Part shown: piece after piece, positions 1-5,220 of the stretch
Layout: each line of letters begins with the position of its first letter
Numbering within the stretch: the first letter of the stretch is position 1
Assembly (NCBI GenBank): GCA_005884715.1
Contig: VAZZ01000361.1
Span: 21,370-26,589 of the forward strand
Direction of reading: 5' to 3'
Length of the DNA: 5,220 nucleotides
From: Alphaproteobacteria bacterium
GTDB lineage: Bacteria; Pseudomonadota; Alphaproteobacteria; Rhizobiales; Aestuariivirgaceae
Position numbers and translations under genes: made by a program
Notes under the pieces: model-generated
What the model saw: the letters and a program-made list of their open reading frames with translations, nothing else
Told to the model about the DNA's origin: nothing
Database searches by the model: none

Positions 1-1
1 C

Positions 2-592
2 CGGATCATGCAGGCCAAGCGCGCTTCCAACCAGGTCCATCAACTGATGGCGGAGCGCGGATGGGTACCGGCCAATGACGCGGCCGACATGGTGGCCGAT
101 GCCGAAGAGCGCGCCATACTGCAGATTCTCGAAAGCGCCAATGAAGCCGAACTTCCGCCGCTCATCCGCTTTATGACCAGCCGCAGCATGCTCACCGCCT
201 CCATCATCATGCGTTCGGCTTGCGCCGGGCACATGCGCATTATCGAAGCCGCCATGGCGCATCTGGCAAATTCAACGCCTGCACGAACGGCGGAGGCACT
301 CTATGGCGGAGCCTCGAGCTTCAATTGGCTCTATCGCAGCTCTGGATTGCCGCTGACCTGCATCGGACTCATCCGGGCGGCGGGACAAGTCGAGCGCGAA
401 TTGCGCGAGACCCGGCACTCGCTCAGCACCGAGAATTTCAGCCGCCGTCTCATCGAAGAGATCATGACAGGCGATGCCGGCATGGCGGCAGCCGAACGCG
501 CCAAATATCTCGACTTCATCGGGCGCTATTCCAGCGAGCGCATCCGCCAGATCGCGCTTATGCTGCGCGAAGGACTCGTCACCGCGGCCTAG
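2..592 (+). CDS. DUF2336 domain protein, C-terminal part (5' end outside window)
   Basis: The frame is open to the left edge (Arg-Ile precede the first Met at position 8) and stops with TAG at 590-592, so about 196 C-terminal residues are visible and the true start is probably upstream. I recognise the DUF2336 family, of unknown function and common in Rhizobiales. The recognisable stretch has a helical segment LTASIIMRSACAGHMRIIEA, then a MAHLANSTPARTAEALY segment, then SSFNWLYRSSGLP and a following helix. This corresponds to the family pattern of a hydrophobic helix, an 'AxLA..P..RA..L' segment and a 'GF..LY..AGLP' segment. The protein is predicted to be all-helical and soluble, with no signal peptide or membrane segment in the visible part. 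It is convergent with nadK and separated from it by a strong terminator, so no functional link is implied. The Met at position 8 could be a start, but no ribosome binding site can be judged in the seven bases before it. Confidence 0.7.
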   Translation, partial: RIMQAKRASNQVHQLMAERGWVPANDAADMVADAEERAILQILESANEAELPPLIRFMTSRSMLTASIIMRSACAGHMRIIEAAMAHLANSTPARTAEALYGGASSFNWLYRSSGLPLTCIGLIRAAGQVERELRETRHSLSTENFSRRLIEEIMTGDAGMAAAERAKYLDFIGRYSSERIRQIALMLREGLVTAA

Positions 593-616
593 GCGTGCTC
601 ATTCCATATTTTCTGG

Positions 617-640
617 ATGGCCGGGTCGAAGTCCGGCCAT
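617..640. repeat. Stem-loop downstream of the DUF2336 gene
   Basis: ATGGCCGG (617-624) pairs perfectly with CCGGCCAT (633-640) around an 8-base loop. It is followed on the + strand by GAAAAA rather than a T run, so alone it does not look like a classical terminator for the + strand. It lies just before a better terminator and may stabilise the 3' end of the DUF2336 transcript or act as a back-up. Confidence 0.5.
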
Positions 641-642
641 GA

Positions 643-675
643 AAAATGCCGGAGCCTTTTGAACTCCGGCATTTT
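643..675. terminator. Bidirectional intrinsic terminator between the DUF2336 gene and nadK
   Basis: AAAATGCCGGAG (643-654) and CTCCGGCATTTT (664-675) form a perfect 12-bp stem with a 9-base loop. The GC-rich core is flanked by an A tract on the left and a T tract on the right, so both strands show a stem followed by a U run. It sits between the stop codon of the DUF2336 gene (592) and the nadK stop (737, opposite strand), which is where a shared terminator for convergent genes is expected. Confidence 0.85.
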
Positions 676-683
676 CCGAACTC

Positions 684-715
684 GCTACGCAACTCACGAC
701 AAGGTTGAGTGTAGC
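684..715. repeat. Imperfect stem-loop after nadK
   Basis: GCTAC (684-688) and ACTCA (692-696) can pair with GTAGC (711-715) and TGAGT (706-710), leaving a 3-base bulge (689-691) and a 9-base loop. There is no T run on either side. On the minus strand it lies between the nadK stop and the strong terminator, so it would be part of the nadK 3' untranslated RNA. Its function is unknown and it could be chance. Confidence 0.35.
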
Positions 716-736
716 CAACGCATCATTAAAGCTTCC

Positions 737-1504
737 CTAAAAACGGAACTGTTCGGCGAGAACTCTTTCCGCGAGACTGTGACCCGGATCGAACAGCAGG
801 CGCGCCGAACGCTTGCGATCCTCGGCGATCTCCACCTTACGGATATTACGGACTTCGACATGATCAGCGACAGCGGCAACCGGGCGCTTCTCGAATTCGA
901 GACACTCGATCGTCACGCGTGCCTCGCGCGGAAGGATGGCGCCGCGCCAACGCCTGGGCCGGAACGGGCTGATTGGCGTCAGCGCAAGCAAAGGTGAGTC
1001 GATCGGCAGGATCGGCCCATAGGCCGAGAGATTGTAGGCGGTGCTGCCGGCCGGAGTCGCAAGAATGATGCCGTCGCATGTCAGTTCCTCGAGCCTGACA
1101 TGATTGTCGATCGAGATCCTGAGCTTTGCCGTCTGGTGGGTCTGGCGCAGGAAGGAGACTTCGTTGAAAGCCATCGCCTTGTGGCTGCGCCCGGCCTGAT
1201 CGATCGCCGTCATCCGGAGCGGCCTGACGGTGGTGAGCTCGGCTTCGTTAAGGCGCTCGCGCAGCCGCTTTTCGCTGTAGTCGTTCATCAGGAAGCCGAC
1301 CGATCCGCGATTCATGCCGTAGATCACCTTGCCCGATGACATGAAACGGTGCAGCGTCTGCAGCATGAGGCCGTCGCCGCCAAGAGCGACAATGACATCG
1401 GCATCTTCGGCTGCGCTCTGACCATGGAGCTTCACCAGACGGCTGAGGGCGCGGCGGGCCTGAGGAACCTCGGCTGCTACGAAAGCGAGACGGCGAAATT
1501 CCAT
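737..1504 (-). CDS. nadK: NAD kinase
   Basis: This 255-residue cytosolic enzyme phosphorylates NAD to NADP using ATP, the only known route to NADP. The motifs are in the expected order. GGDG is at residues 42-45 (Asp44 is the catalytic/phosphate-binding aspartate), preceded by ADVIVAL. YGMNRGSVGFLMN is near 62-74. FNEVS contains the NAD-ribose-binding Asn-Glu pair at 114-115. The conserved glycine-rich TPAGSTAYNLS is at 150-160. PISPFRPRRWRGAILP is at 177-192. The C-terminus LLFDPGHSLAERVLAEQFRF is typical of rhizobial enzymes. The length fits the short alphaproteobacterial form of about 255-260 residues. The ATG at 1504 is supported by a GGAG ribosome binding site with a 5-base spacer. The gene diverges from the DUF1636-cobU unit across 96 bases, and convergent transcription from the DUF2336 side is insulated by the 643-675 terminator. 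It looks intact and monocistronic within the window. Confidence 0.97.
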   Translation of the reverse strand: MEFRRLAFVAAEVPQARRALSRLVKLHGQSAAEDADVIVALGGDGLMLQTLHRFMSSGKVIYGMNRGSVGFLMNDYSEKRLRERLNEAELTTVRPLRMTAIDQAGRSHKAMAFNEVSFLRQTHQTAKLRISIDNHVRLEELTCDGIILATPAGSTAYNLSAYGPILPIDSPLLALTPISPFRPRRWRGAILPREARVTIECLEFEKRPVAAVADHVEVRNIRKVEIAEDRKRSARLLFDPGHSLAERVLAEQFRF

Positions 1505-1600
1505 GAAGACTCCGTGGCGTTGACAGGACCCGCTAACTCAATCATTGAAGCGGCGAGATTGGCAAGCCCTCAAATCAGCCTTCGGGACATTCGAGCCAAC
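1505..1600. promoter_or_regulatory. Divergent promoter region between nadK and the DUF1636-cobU unit
   Basis: These 96 bases separate two divergent genes and must hold the start signals of both unless the promoters lie inside coding sequence. On the + strand a TTGACA hexamer at 1520-1525 matches the -35 consensus, but the hexamer 17 bases downstream (CATTGA, 1543-1548) is a poor -10. A perfect inverted repeat, TCAAT-C-ATTGA, covers 1538-1548 and could be an operator, overlapping the putative -10. No B12-box or cobalamin-riboswitch-like fold was recognised here. The boundaries of both promoters are inference. Confidence 0.35.
1510..1513 (-). promoter_or_regulatory. Ribosome binding site of nadK
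   Basis: On the minus strand the sequence ACGGAG-TCTTC-ATG places a GGAG core five bases before the ATG at 1504. It is the clearest Shine-Dalgarno sequence in the window and fixes the nadK start. Confidence 0.7.
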
Positions 1601-1975
1601 ATGCGCCGCATCGTCTTCTGTATTACATGCCGCCATTCGGTCGATGATAGGGAAGGGCCTGACGGCCTGACCGGCGGCGAGACGCTGGCGCGCCATATGG
1701 AGGCCCTGCTTGCGGAAAGACGACGCCGGGACATCGTGGTGGACCGCCAGGCTTGTTTGTGGTCATGCCTGCGCCATTGCAATGTCTTCCTGCAAGACAG
1801 CGACCGCTACAGCTATCTTGCCGGCGGTTTCGCTCCGGCGCGCGAGAACGCCGAGGCGATCCTCGCCTGGTTCGATCTCCACGGTGCGAGCGAAAGCGGA
1901 GAAGTGCCGTTCAAGGCCTGGCCGCAGGCGATGCGCGGCCATTTCATCGCCCGCTTTCCGCCGGTCAAATCATGA
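1601..1975 (+). CDS. DUF1636 family putative metal-binding protein
   Basis: This 124-residue cytosolic protein matches the DUF1636 family, annotated as predicted metal-binding. It starts MRRIVFCITCR, with a CxxC pair (Cys7, Cys10). A second cluster, Cys52-x3-Cys56-x3-Cys60, lies in ACLWSCLRHC. Five cysteines in this arrangement suggest an iron-sulphur or other metal site, but the ligand is not established. SDRYSYLAGGFAPARENAEAILAWF (67-91) is the typical aromatic/glycine segment and helix of the family, and WPQAMRGHFIARFPP ends it. I chose the ATG at 1601 because the family begins a few residues before CxxC. The open frame continues upstream only because it runs antisense through nadK. No good ribosome binding site precedes it. 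Its TGA overlaps the cobU ATG (ATGA, 1972-1975), implying translational coupling and a role linked to corrinoid assembly or cobalt handling. From memory, such proteins recur in alphaproteobacterial cob clusters. The exact role is unknown. Confidence 0.85.
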   Translation: MRRIVFCITCRHSVDDREGPDGLTGGETLARHMEALLAERRRRDIVVDRQACLWSCLRHCNVFLQDSDRYSYLAGGFAPARENAEAILAWFDLHGASESGEVPFKAWPQAMRGHFIARFPPVKS

Positions 1976-2520
1976 AACGGGTCACGCTTGTCCTCGGCGG
2001 GGCGCGCTCCGGCAAGAGTCGTCATGCGGAAGGGCTTGCCCGGCGCCACAAGGGCCGCCTGGTCTATATCGCCACCGGGGAGATCACCGACGATGAAATG
2101 CGGCTGCGCATCGAGCGCCATCGCGAAGACCGCGGCGCGAAATGGATGACGATCGAAGCGCCGCTCGATCTGGTGGCCGCCCTGCAGGAAGCGGATCATA
2201 CATCAGCCTTGATCCTCGTCGAATGCATCACGATGTGGATCAACAATCTCATCTATCATGGGATGGATGTCGCAGCGCAAGTGAGGCGCCTCTGTGGCGC
2301 GCTGCCTGAGATGCGTGGCCAGATCGTCATCGTAACCAATGAAGTGGGTTTAGGGATCGTTCCGGACAATGCTCTGGCGCGCGCCTTTCGCGATGAAGCC
2401 GGCCGCGCCAACCAGGCTTTGGCCGAAATCGCCGATGAGGTGCTGTTCATTGCCGCCGGCCTGCCGATGACGCTCAAAAAAGCACGGCCAGCGCGACGCA
2501 AAGGGCGGTCAAAAGGCTGA
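1972..2520 (+). CDS. cobU: Bifunctional adenosylcobinamide kinase / adenosylcobinamide-phosphate guanylyltransferase
   Basis: This 182-residue cytosolic enzyme (CobP in aerobic-pathway naming) phosphorylates adenosylcobinamide and then transfers GMP to give adenosylcobinamide-GDP. The P-loop GGARSGKS is at 9-16. IATGEITDDEMRLRIERH follows at 33-50. His50 lies in the conserved RI-x2-H motif and corresponds to the histidine that carries GMP in Salmonella CobU. Next come W58 with T60-x-E62, then VECITMWINNLI (83-94), and VTNEVGLGIVPDNALARAFRD followed by AGRANQ. The start at 1972 fits the family N-terminus (MKRVTLVLGGARSGKS) and overlaps the DUF1636 stop by the ATGA tetranucleotide, with no separate ribosome binding site. 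The family usually ends near 'AGLPxxLK'. Here a basic tail of about a dozen residues (KARPARRKGRSKG) follows, encoded where the gene runs 47 bases into the 3' end of the convergent cobD. The tail is therefore probably not functional. Confidence 0.96.
   Translation: MKRVTLVLGGARSGKSRHAEGLARRHKGRLVYIATGEITDDEMRLRIERHREDRGAKWMTIEAPLDLVAALQEADHTSALILVECITMWINNLIYHGMDVAAQVRRLCGALPEMRGQIVIVTNEVGLGIVPDNALARAFRDEAGRANQALAEIADEVLFIAAGLPMTLKKARPARRKGRSKG
2474..2520. other. 47-bp tail-to-tail overlap of cobU and cobD
   Basis: The cobU frame stops at 2520 on the + strand and the cobD frame stops at 2474 on the minus strand, so both 3' ends share 47 bases. No terminator stem-loop with a T run is visible inside or beside the overlap. 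Transcripts of the two cob units are therefore likely to run past each other and be complementary at their 3' ends. Confidence 0.8.
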
Positions 2521-3421
2521 GGGCGCGGCCGTAGAGCCGCAAACCATCGCGGATATCGCTAGCATCGAGATCACTTCTTCCATCACCCATGGTGGCGAGA
2601 TCGACAGGACGTCCACCATAGGAACGCGGACCGCCCAGCCTGATGCCGAGCGCGCCGGCAAGGGCCGCTTCGGGCCAGCCGGCATTCGGCGATGCATGAC
2701 GCTGCGCGTCGCGTGCCATTGCAGCAAAAGCGGTGCGTGCCTTCTCGCGGCTGGACAAGGCTGCAGCCAAAGCGAAGATCAGGCCGGTGAGGCGGGAAGC
2801 GGGGAGATTGACCAGATCATCAAGACGCGCCGCGGCCCAGCCGAAGGACAGATGACGCGGTGATTTGTGACCGATCATGGAATCGGCGGTGTTGATCGAC
2901 TTGTAGAGGACGATGCCCGGCAGGCCGAACAAAGCAAGCCAGAAAGCCGGGGCGACAACGCCATCAGAGGCATTCTCGCCAAGGCTTTCGAGGGCAGCGC
3001 GCGCAACGCCCGAGCGGTCGAGCCCATCAGGGTCACGCCCGACGATGCGGCTCACCGCGATGCGGCCCTGCTCGATCGATATATCAAGACCATCCGCCAC
3101 CGCCAGAACATGATCGCGGAGCGATTTCTGGGCGAGGAACGGGATGGCGATGACAGCCTCGGCAATCCAGCCATAGGGGAGTTGGCGAAGGAGCAAGGCA
3201 ACGGCCACGGCAAGACATCCGCTGACCAGCAGCAATGCGAGCAGGGCAATGATCCCCGCCACGCGGTTGCCGGGCTCATCTGCAGGGTTCAGTCTTGCAT
3301 CGAGCCAGGCGATGAACCGGCCGATCCATTCGACCGGATGGCCGATCTGGCGTGCCAGGAATTGCGGATAGCCGGCGAAGCGCTCGATCAGAAGTGCAAG
3401 GGCGGTGGCCGCGAAATACAT
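2474..3421 (-). CDS. cobD: Adenosylcobinamide-phosphate synthase
   Basis: This 315-residue inner-membrane protein (CbiB in the anaerobic-pathway naming) joins adenosylcobyric acid to (R)-1-amino-2-propanol or its O-phosphate. Near the N-terminus is the signature YPQFLARQIGHPVEWIGR (18-35). A hydrophobic segment at about 53-79 is a likely membrane span, with others near 84-96 and 155-174. The conserved core reads LRDHVLAVADGL (101-112), AVSRIVGRDPDGLDRSGVARAALESLGENASDGVVAP (122-158) and YKSINTADSMIGHK (173-186). It is followed by FGWAAARLDDLVNLPASRLTG and then GGPRSYGG near 263-270. The length is normal and no disruption is seen. The ATG at 3421 follows the cobQ TGA with a single base between them and has no clear ribosome binding site, so translation is probably coupled to cobQ. 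The stop at 2474-2476 lies within the cobU 3' end on the other strand. cobC, often a neighbour in rhizobia, is not here. Confidence 0.96.
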   Translation of the reverse strand: MYFAATALALLIERFAGYPQFLARQIGHPVEWIGRFIAWLDARLNPADEPGNRVAGIIALLALLLVSGCLAVAVALLLRQLPYGWIAEAVIAIPFLAQKSLRDHVLAVADGLDISIEQGRIAVSRIVGRDPDGLDRSGVARAALESLGENASDGVVAPAFWLALFGLPGIVLYKSINTADSMIGHKSPRHLSFGWAAARLDDLVNLPASRLTGLIFALAAALSSREKARTAFAAMARDAQRHASPNAGWPEAALAGALGIRLGGPRSYGGRPVDLATMGDGRSDLDASDIRDGLRLYGRALSLLTALCVALAVLF

Positions 3422-3422
3422 C

Positions 3423-4883
3423 TCAGAGCGTCACGGGCGCCGCAAAGCCGAGCAGCCGCTCGATATCGAGGTGACGCCCGAGATGCTCGGCAAGTTTGTC
3501 CAGCGTTTGATCGACCTCGACTTCGAAAGCGAGCGTGCTGGTCTCAGCACCAAGGCCGGCAAGGAAATGCCGGCGAAACGCATCGTCGGAAAAGAGGCCG
3601 TGAATATAAGTGCCCATTACCCGTGCATTCTTCGACTGCGCTCCATCAGGCGTATCGCCGATCATGGTGAAAGGCCGTTCGCAATCTGATCCTTTGGTGA
3701 TGCCGAGATGGATTTCATAGCCGGTGACCGTCTCGCCGCTCGAAACATGACGCGCCTCGACCCTGGTCAGTGTCTTGTCGCCTACGAGCGTCGTCTCGAC
3801 TTCGAGCAGAGCCAGGCCTGGAGTTGATCCTGGCTTTCCTTCCAATCCTTGCGGGTCGTGGATCATCTTTCCCAGCATCTGATAGCCGCCGCACAGGCCG
3901 AGCACGGCGCCGCCGCGGCGATGATGAGCGGCAAGATCGATATGCCATCCCTGATCGCGAAGCGCTCCGAGATCGGCGATCGTCGATTTGGAGCCGGGGA
4001 TTATGATGAGATCGGCGCTTTGCGGCAGCGGCGTGCCGGGCTGGACAATATCGAGTGAGACGCCGGGCTCGAGCTTCAGGGGATCGAGATCGTCGAAATT
4101 GGCGATACGCGGCAGGCGGGGCACGGCAATGTGGAGGCGGCCGGTACCGGCGCGGGCTGCCTTCTCCAGTGCGACGGCATCTTCGGCCGGCAGCCGCCCG
4201 GCCTCGGCAAAATGCGGGACCACGCCCAGACAGGGCCATCCGGTCCTCGTCTCTAAAAAATTCACAGCTTCTGAAAACAATACAGGATCGCCATGGAAAT
4301 TATTGATAAGGAAGCCTTTAATACGCCTGGAGTCATCCGGCGCCAAAACTGTTTGCGTGCCGACAAGCGAGGCAATGACGCCGCCGCGATGGATGTCGCC
4401 AATGAGGATGACCGGCACGTTTGCCGCCTCGGCAAAGCCCATATTCGCCAGATCACCGTCGCGCAGATTGACCTCGGCCGGGCTGCCGGCGCCCTCGACA
4501 ATGATAAGATCGGCCTCCTGGGCGAGGATCCGGAAGCTGTCGAGAATGGCCGGCATATGCCGGGCGCGATTGCGGAAGAAGTCGCGGGCACTCTGGGTGA
4601 CGGTGCGGCGGCCCTGCACGATCACCTGGGCGCCGGTCGCGGTCTCGGGTTTGAGCAGGATAGGATTCATATGGACGGTCGACTCGATCCGGGCGGCGCG
4701 CGCCTGCAGCGCCTGCGCGCGGCCGATCTCGCCGCCGTCGATCGTGACCGCCGCATTGTTCGACATGTTTTGGGGCTTGAACGGCAGCACGCGCAGGCCG
4801 CGCCGTGTCGCCGCGCGCGCAAGGCCTGCGACGATGAGCGACTTGCCCACGTCGTTTTGCGCATCATGCGATGACATGGGCAT
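3423..4883 (-). CDS. cobQ: Cobyric acid synthase, glutamine-hydrolysing; N-terminus damaged or mis-sequenced
   Basis: CobQ amidates the b, d, e and g side chains of adenosylcobyrinic acid a,c-diamide, using glutamine and ATP, to give adenosylcobyric acid. The 486-residue frame has an N-terminal ATP-binding amidation domain: DVGKSLIVAG (11-20), FKPQNMSNNAAV (35-46), EIGRAQALQARAA (52-64), MNPILLKPE (72-80), VEGAGSPAEVNLRDGDLANMGFA (129-151) and GDIHRGGV (162-169). A class I glutamine amidotransferase domain follows: IIPGSKSTIADL, the nucleophile Cys331 in GLCGGYQMLG, GYEIHLG (388-394) and His428 in GTYIHGLF. The family normally begins with a short beta strand and a Gly-Thr-x-Ser loop directly before DVGKS. 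Here residues 1-10 are MPMSSHDAQN, so that half of the nucleotide-binding loop is absent. The start at 4883 is only the first ATG in frame. It overlaps cobB by 20 bases and has no convincing ribosome binding site. An ATGA-coupled ATG at 4867 looks more natural but is out of frame. The enzyme may be inactive as written. Confidence 0.93.
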   Translation of the reverse strand: MPMSSHDAQNDVGKSLIVAGLARAATRRGLRVLPFKPQNMSNNAAVTIDGGEIGRAQALQARAARIESTVHMNPILLKPETATGAQVIVQGRRTVTQSARDFFRNRARHMPAILDSFRILAQEADLIIVEGAGSPAEVNLRDGDLANMGFAEAANVPVILIGDIHRGGVIASLVGTQTVLAPDDSRRIKGFLINNFHGDPVLFSEAVNFLETRTGWPCLGVVPHFAEAGRLPAEDAVALEKAARAGTGRLHIAVPRLPRIANFDDLDPLKLEPGVSLDIVQPGTPLPQSADLIIIPGSKSTIADLGALRDQGWHIDLAAHHRRGGAVLGLCGGYQMLGKMIHDPQGLEGKPGSTPGLALLEVETTLVGDKTLTRVEARHVSSGETVTGYEIHLGITKGSDCERPFTMIGDTPDGAQSKNARVMGTYIHGLFSDDAFRRHFLAGLGAETSTLAFEVEVDQTLDKLAEHLGRHLDIERLLGFAAPVTL

Positions 4884-5220
4884 AGGAGCCCATGATCCTG
4901 TTGTGCCTCAGACCCATCGGGCCCAGATCGCGCGCGGCGGCGTCTTCGGCATGGAAGAGGGGTAATTCCACTTCCTGCTTCTCGATTGTCGAATAGTGGA
5001 ACTCATGGCCCCTGAGCAGTGGTGGGAAAGGCAAAGCGCCATCATGCTTCAGGCTGCGATAGCCGAGATGAAGCTTGCGCCGGGCAAAGCTCGTGGTGAC
5101 CGGCAGCAGTCCACTCATGGGATGTTCTTTCCCTTCGGCATCGATCAGCGAGCGGCCCAGCACCATATAGCCGCCGCACTCGCCATAGATCAGCCGGCCC
5201 TTATCAGCCGCACCGCGCAG
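4864..5220 (-). CDS. cobB: Cobyrinic acid a,c-diamide synthase, C-terminal part (5' end outside window)
   Basis: The frame is open to the right edge, so only the last 118 residues are seen. CobB (CbiA type) is a cytosolic glutamine amidotransferase that amidates the a and c side chains of the corrin ring; in the aerobic pathway the substrate is hydrogenobyrinic acid. The visible part belongs to its class I amidotransferase domain. It contains the nucleophile Cys in LIYGECGGYMVLGRSL (codon at 5176-5178), then MSGLLPVTTSFARRKLHLGYR and the characteristic LRGHEFHYSTIE. It ends with IMGSYAHVIA, where the His is the expected catalytic partner. The protein ends directly after VIA, and its TGA (4864-4866) overlaps an ATG at 4867. 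It is the first visible gene of the minus-strand operon cobB-cobQ-cobD. The promoter is outside the window. The symbol uses the aerobic-pathway sense and not the sirtuin also called cobB. Confidence 0.95.
   Translation of the reverse strand: MRGAADKGRLIYGECGGYMVLGRSLIDAEGKEHPMSGLLPVTTSFARRKLHLGYRSLKHDGALPFPPLLRGHEFHYSTIEKQEVELPLFHAEDAAARDLGPMGLRHNRIMGSYAHVIA

Noticed and set aside
1349..1600. Upstream extension of the DUF1636 frame to an ATG at 1349
   Set aside because: This part runs antisense through the well-conserved 5' half of nadK and the promoter region. The family starts just before the CxxC motif, which fits the ATG at 1601.
1400..1600. Possible cobalamin riboswitch before the DUF1636-cobU unit
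   Set aside because: No convincing B12-box or riboswitch core was seen. The free intergenic space is only 96 bases, and the GC-rich stretch further upstream is explained by nadK coding sequence.
2218..2256. Glu-Cys-Ile-Thr in CobU where many homologues have Asp-Cys-Leu-Thr
   Set aside because: As I recall it, Salmonella CobU also has Glu-Cys-Ile-Thr at this place, so it is normal family variation and not a defect.
2867..3670. Open frame on the + strand (267 residues) opposite cobD and the end of cobQ
   Set aside because: It is complementary to conserved CobD motifs, and its product is low-complexity and charged with no family resemblance.
4550..4563. 14-bp perfect palindrome CCGGCATATGCCGG
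   Set aside because: It lies inside cobQ coding sequence, in codons for an ordinary family segment, with no second copy noticed. It is likely chance in GC-rich DNA.
4845..4867. Programmed frameshifting at the AAAA run as the way to express cobQ from the ATG at 4867
   Set aside because: A -1 shift at the run would reach DVGKS, but the product would still lack the Gly-Thr-x-Ser loop and the preceding strand, so it does not explain the missing motif.
3988..4965. Long open frame on the + strand (325 residues) opposite cobQ
   Set aside because: It is antisense to cobQ and cobB, its composition is that of a GC-rich shadow frame, and it shows no recognisable domain.

Overview
This window is a GC-rich alphaproteobacterial chromosomal segment, most likely from the Hyphomicrobiales (Rhizobiales). 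The evidence is the close resemblance of its NAD kinase to the short rhizobial form, a DUF2336 protein, and late aerobic-type cobalamin (vitamin B12) genes with rhizobial-style sequences (CobB, CobQ, CobD, CobU/CobP and a DUF1636 protein). The genus cannot be named from the sequence alone.

Layout, left to right. Positions 2-592 (+) hold the C-terminal part of a DUF2336 protein whose 5' end lies outside the window. Positions 593-736 are a short convergent intergenic stretch with three stem-loops, one of which is a strong bidirectional intrinsic terminator. Positions 737-1504 (-) are a complete NAD kinase gene (nadK). Positions 1505-1600 are a divergent promoter region. Positions 1601-2520 (+) are a two-gene unit, a small cysteine-rich DUF1636 protein followed by cobU, joined by an ATGA overlap. 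Positions 5220 down to 2474 (-) are a tightly packed operon, cobB (3' part only), cobQ and cobD, which converges on cobU with a 47-bp tail-to-tail overlap.

How the genes work together. CobB amidates the a and c side chains of the corrin ring. CobQ amidates b, d, e and g to give adenosylcobyric acid. CobD attaches the aminopropanol-type arm. CobU phosphorylates adenosylcobinamide and transfers GMP to give adenosylcobinamide-GDP, ready for lower-ligand attachment. The window therefore covers nearly the whole middle-to-late section of B12 assembly. DUF1636 is a putative metal-binding partner of unknown role. NadK (NADP supply) and DUF2336 look like unrelated neighbours.

The most notable oddity is the cobQ N-terminus. 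The reading frame lacks the beta strand and the Gly-Thr-x-Ser half of the nucleotide-binding loop expected just before Asp-Val-Gly-Lys-Ser. The natural-looking ATGA-coupled start at 4867 is in a different frame. This suggests a small recent deletion or a sequencing/assembly error. No mobile element, CRISPR array, tRNA, rRNA or cobalamin riboswitch was recognised, and no gene-free stretch exceeds 150 bases.
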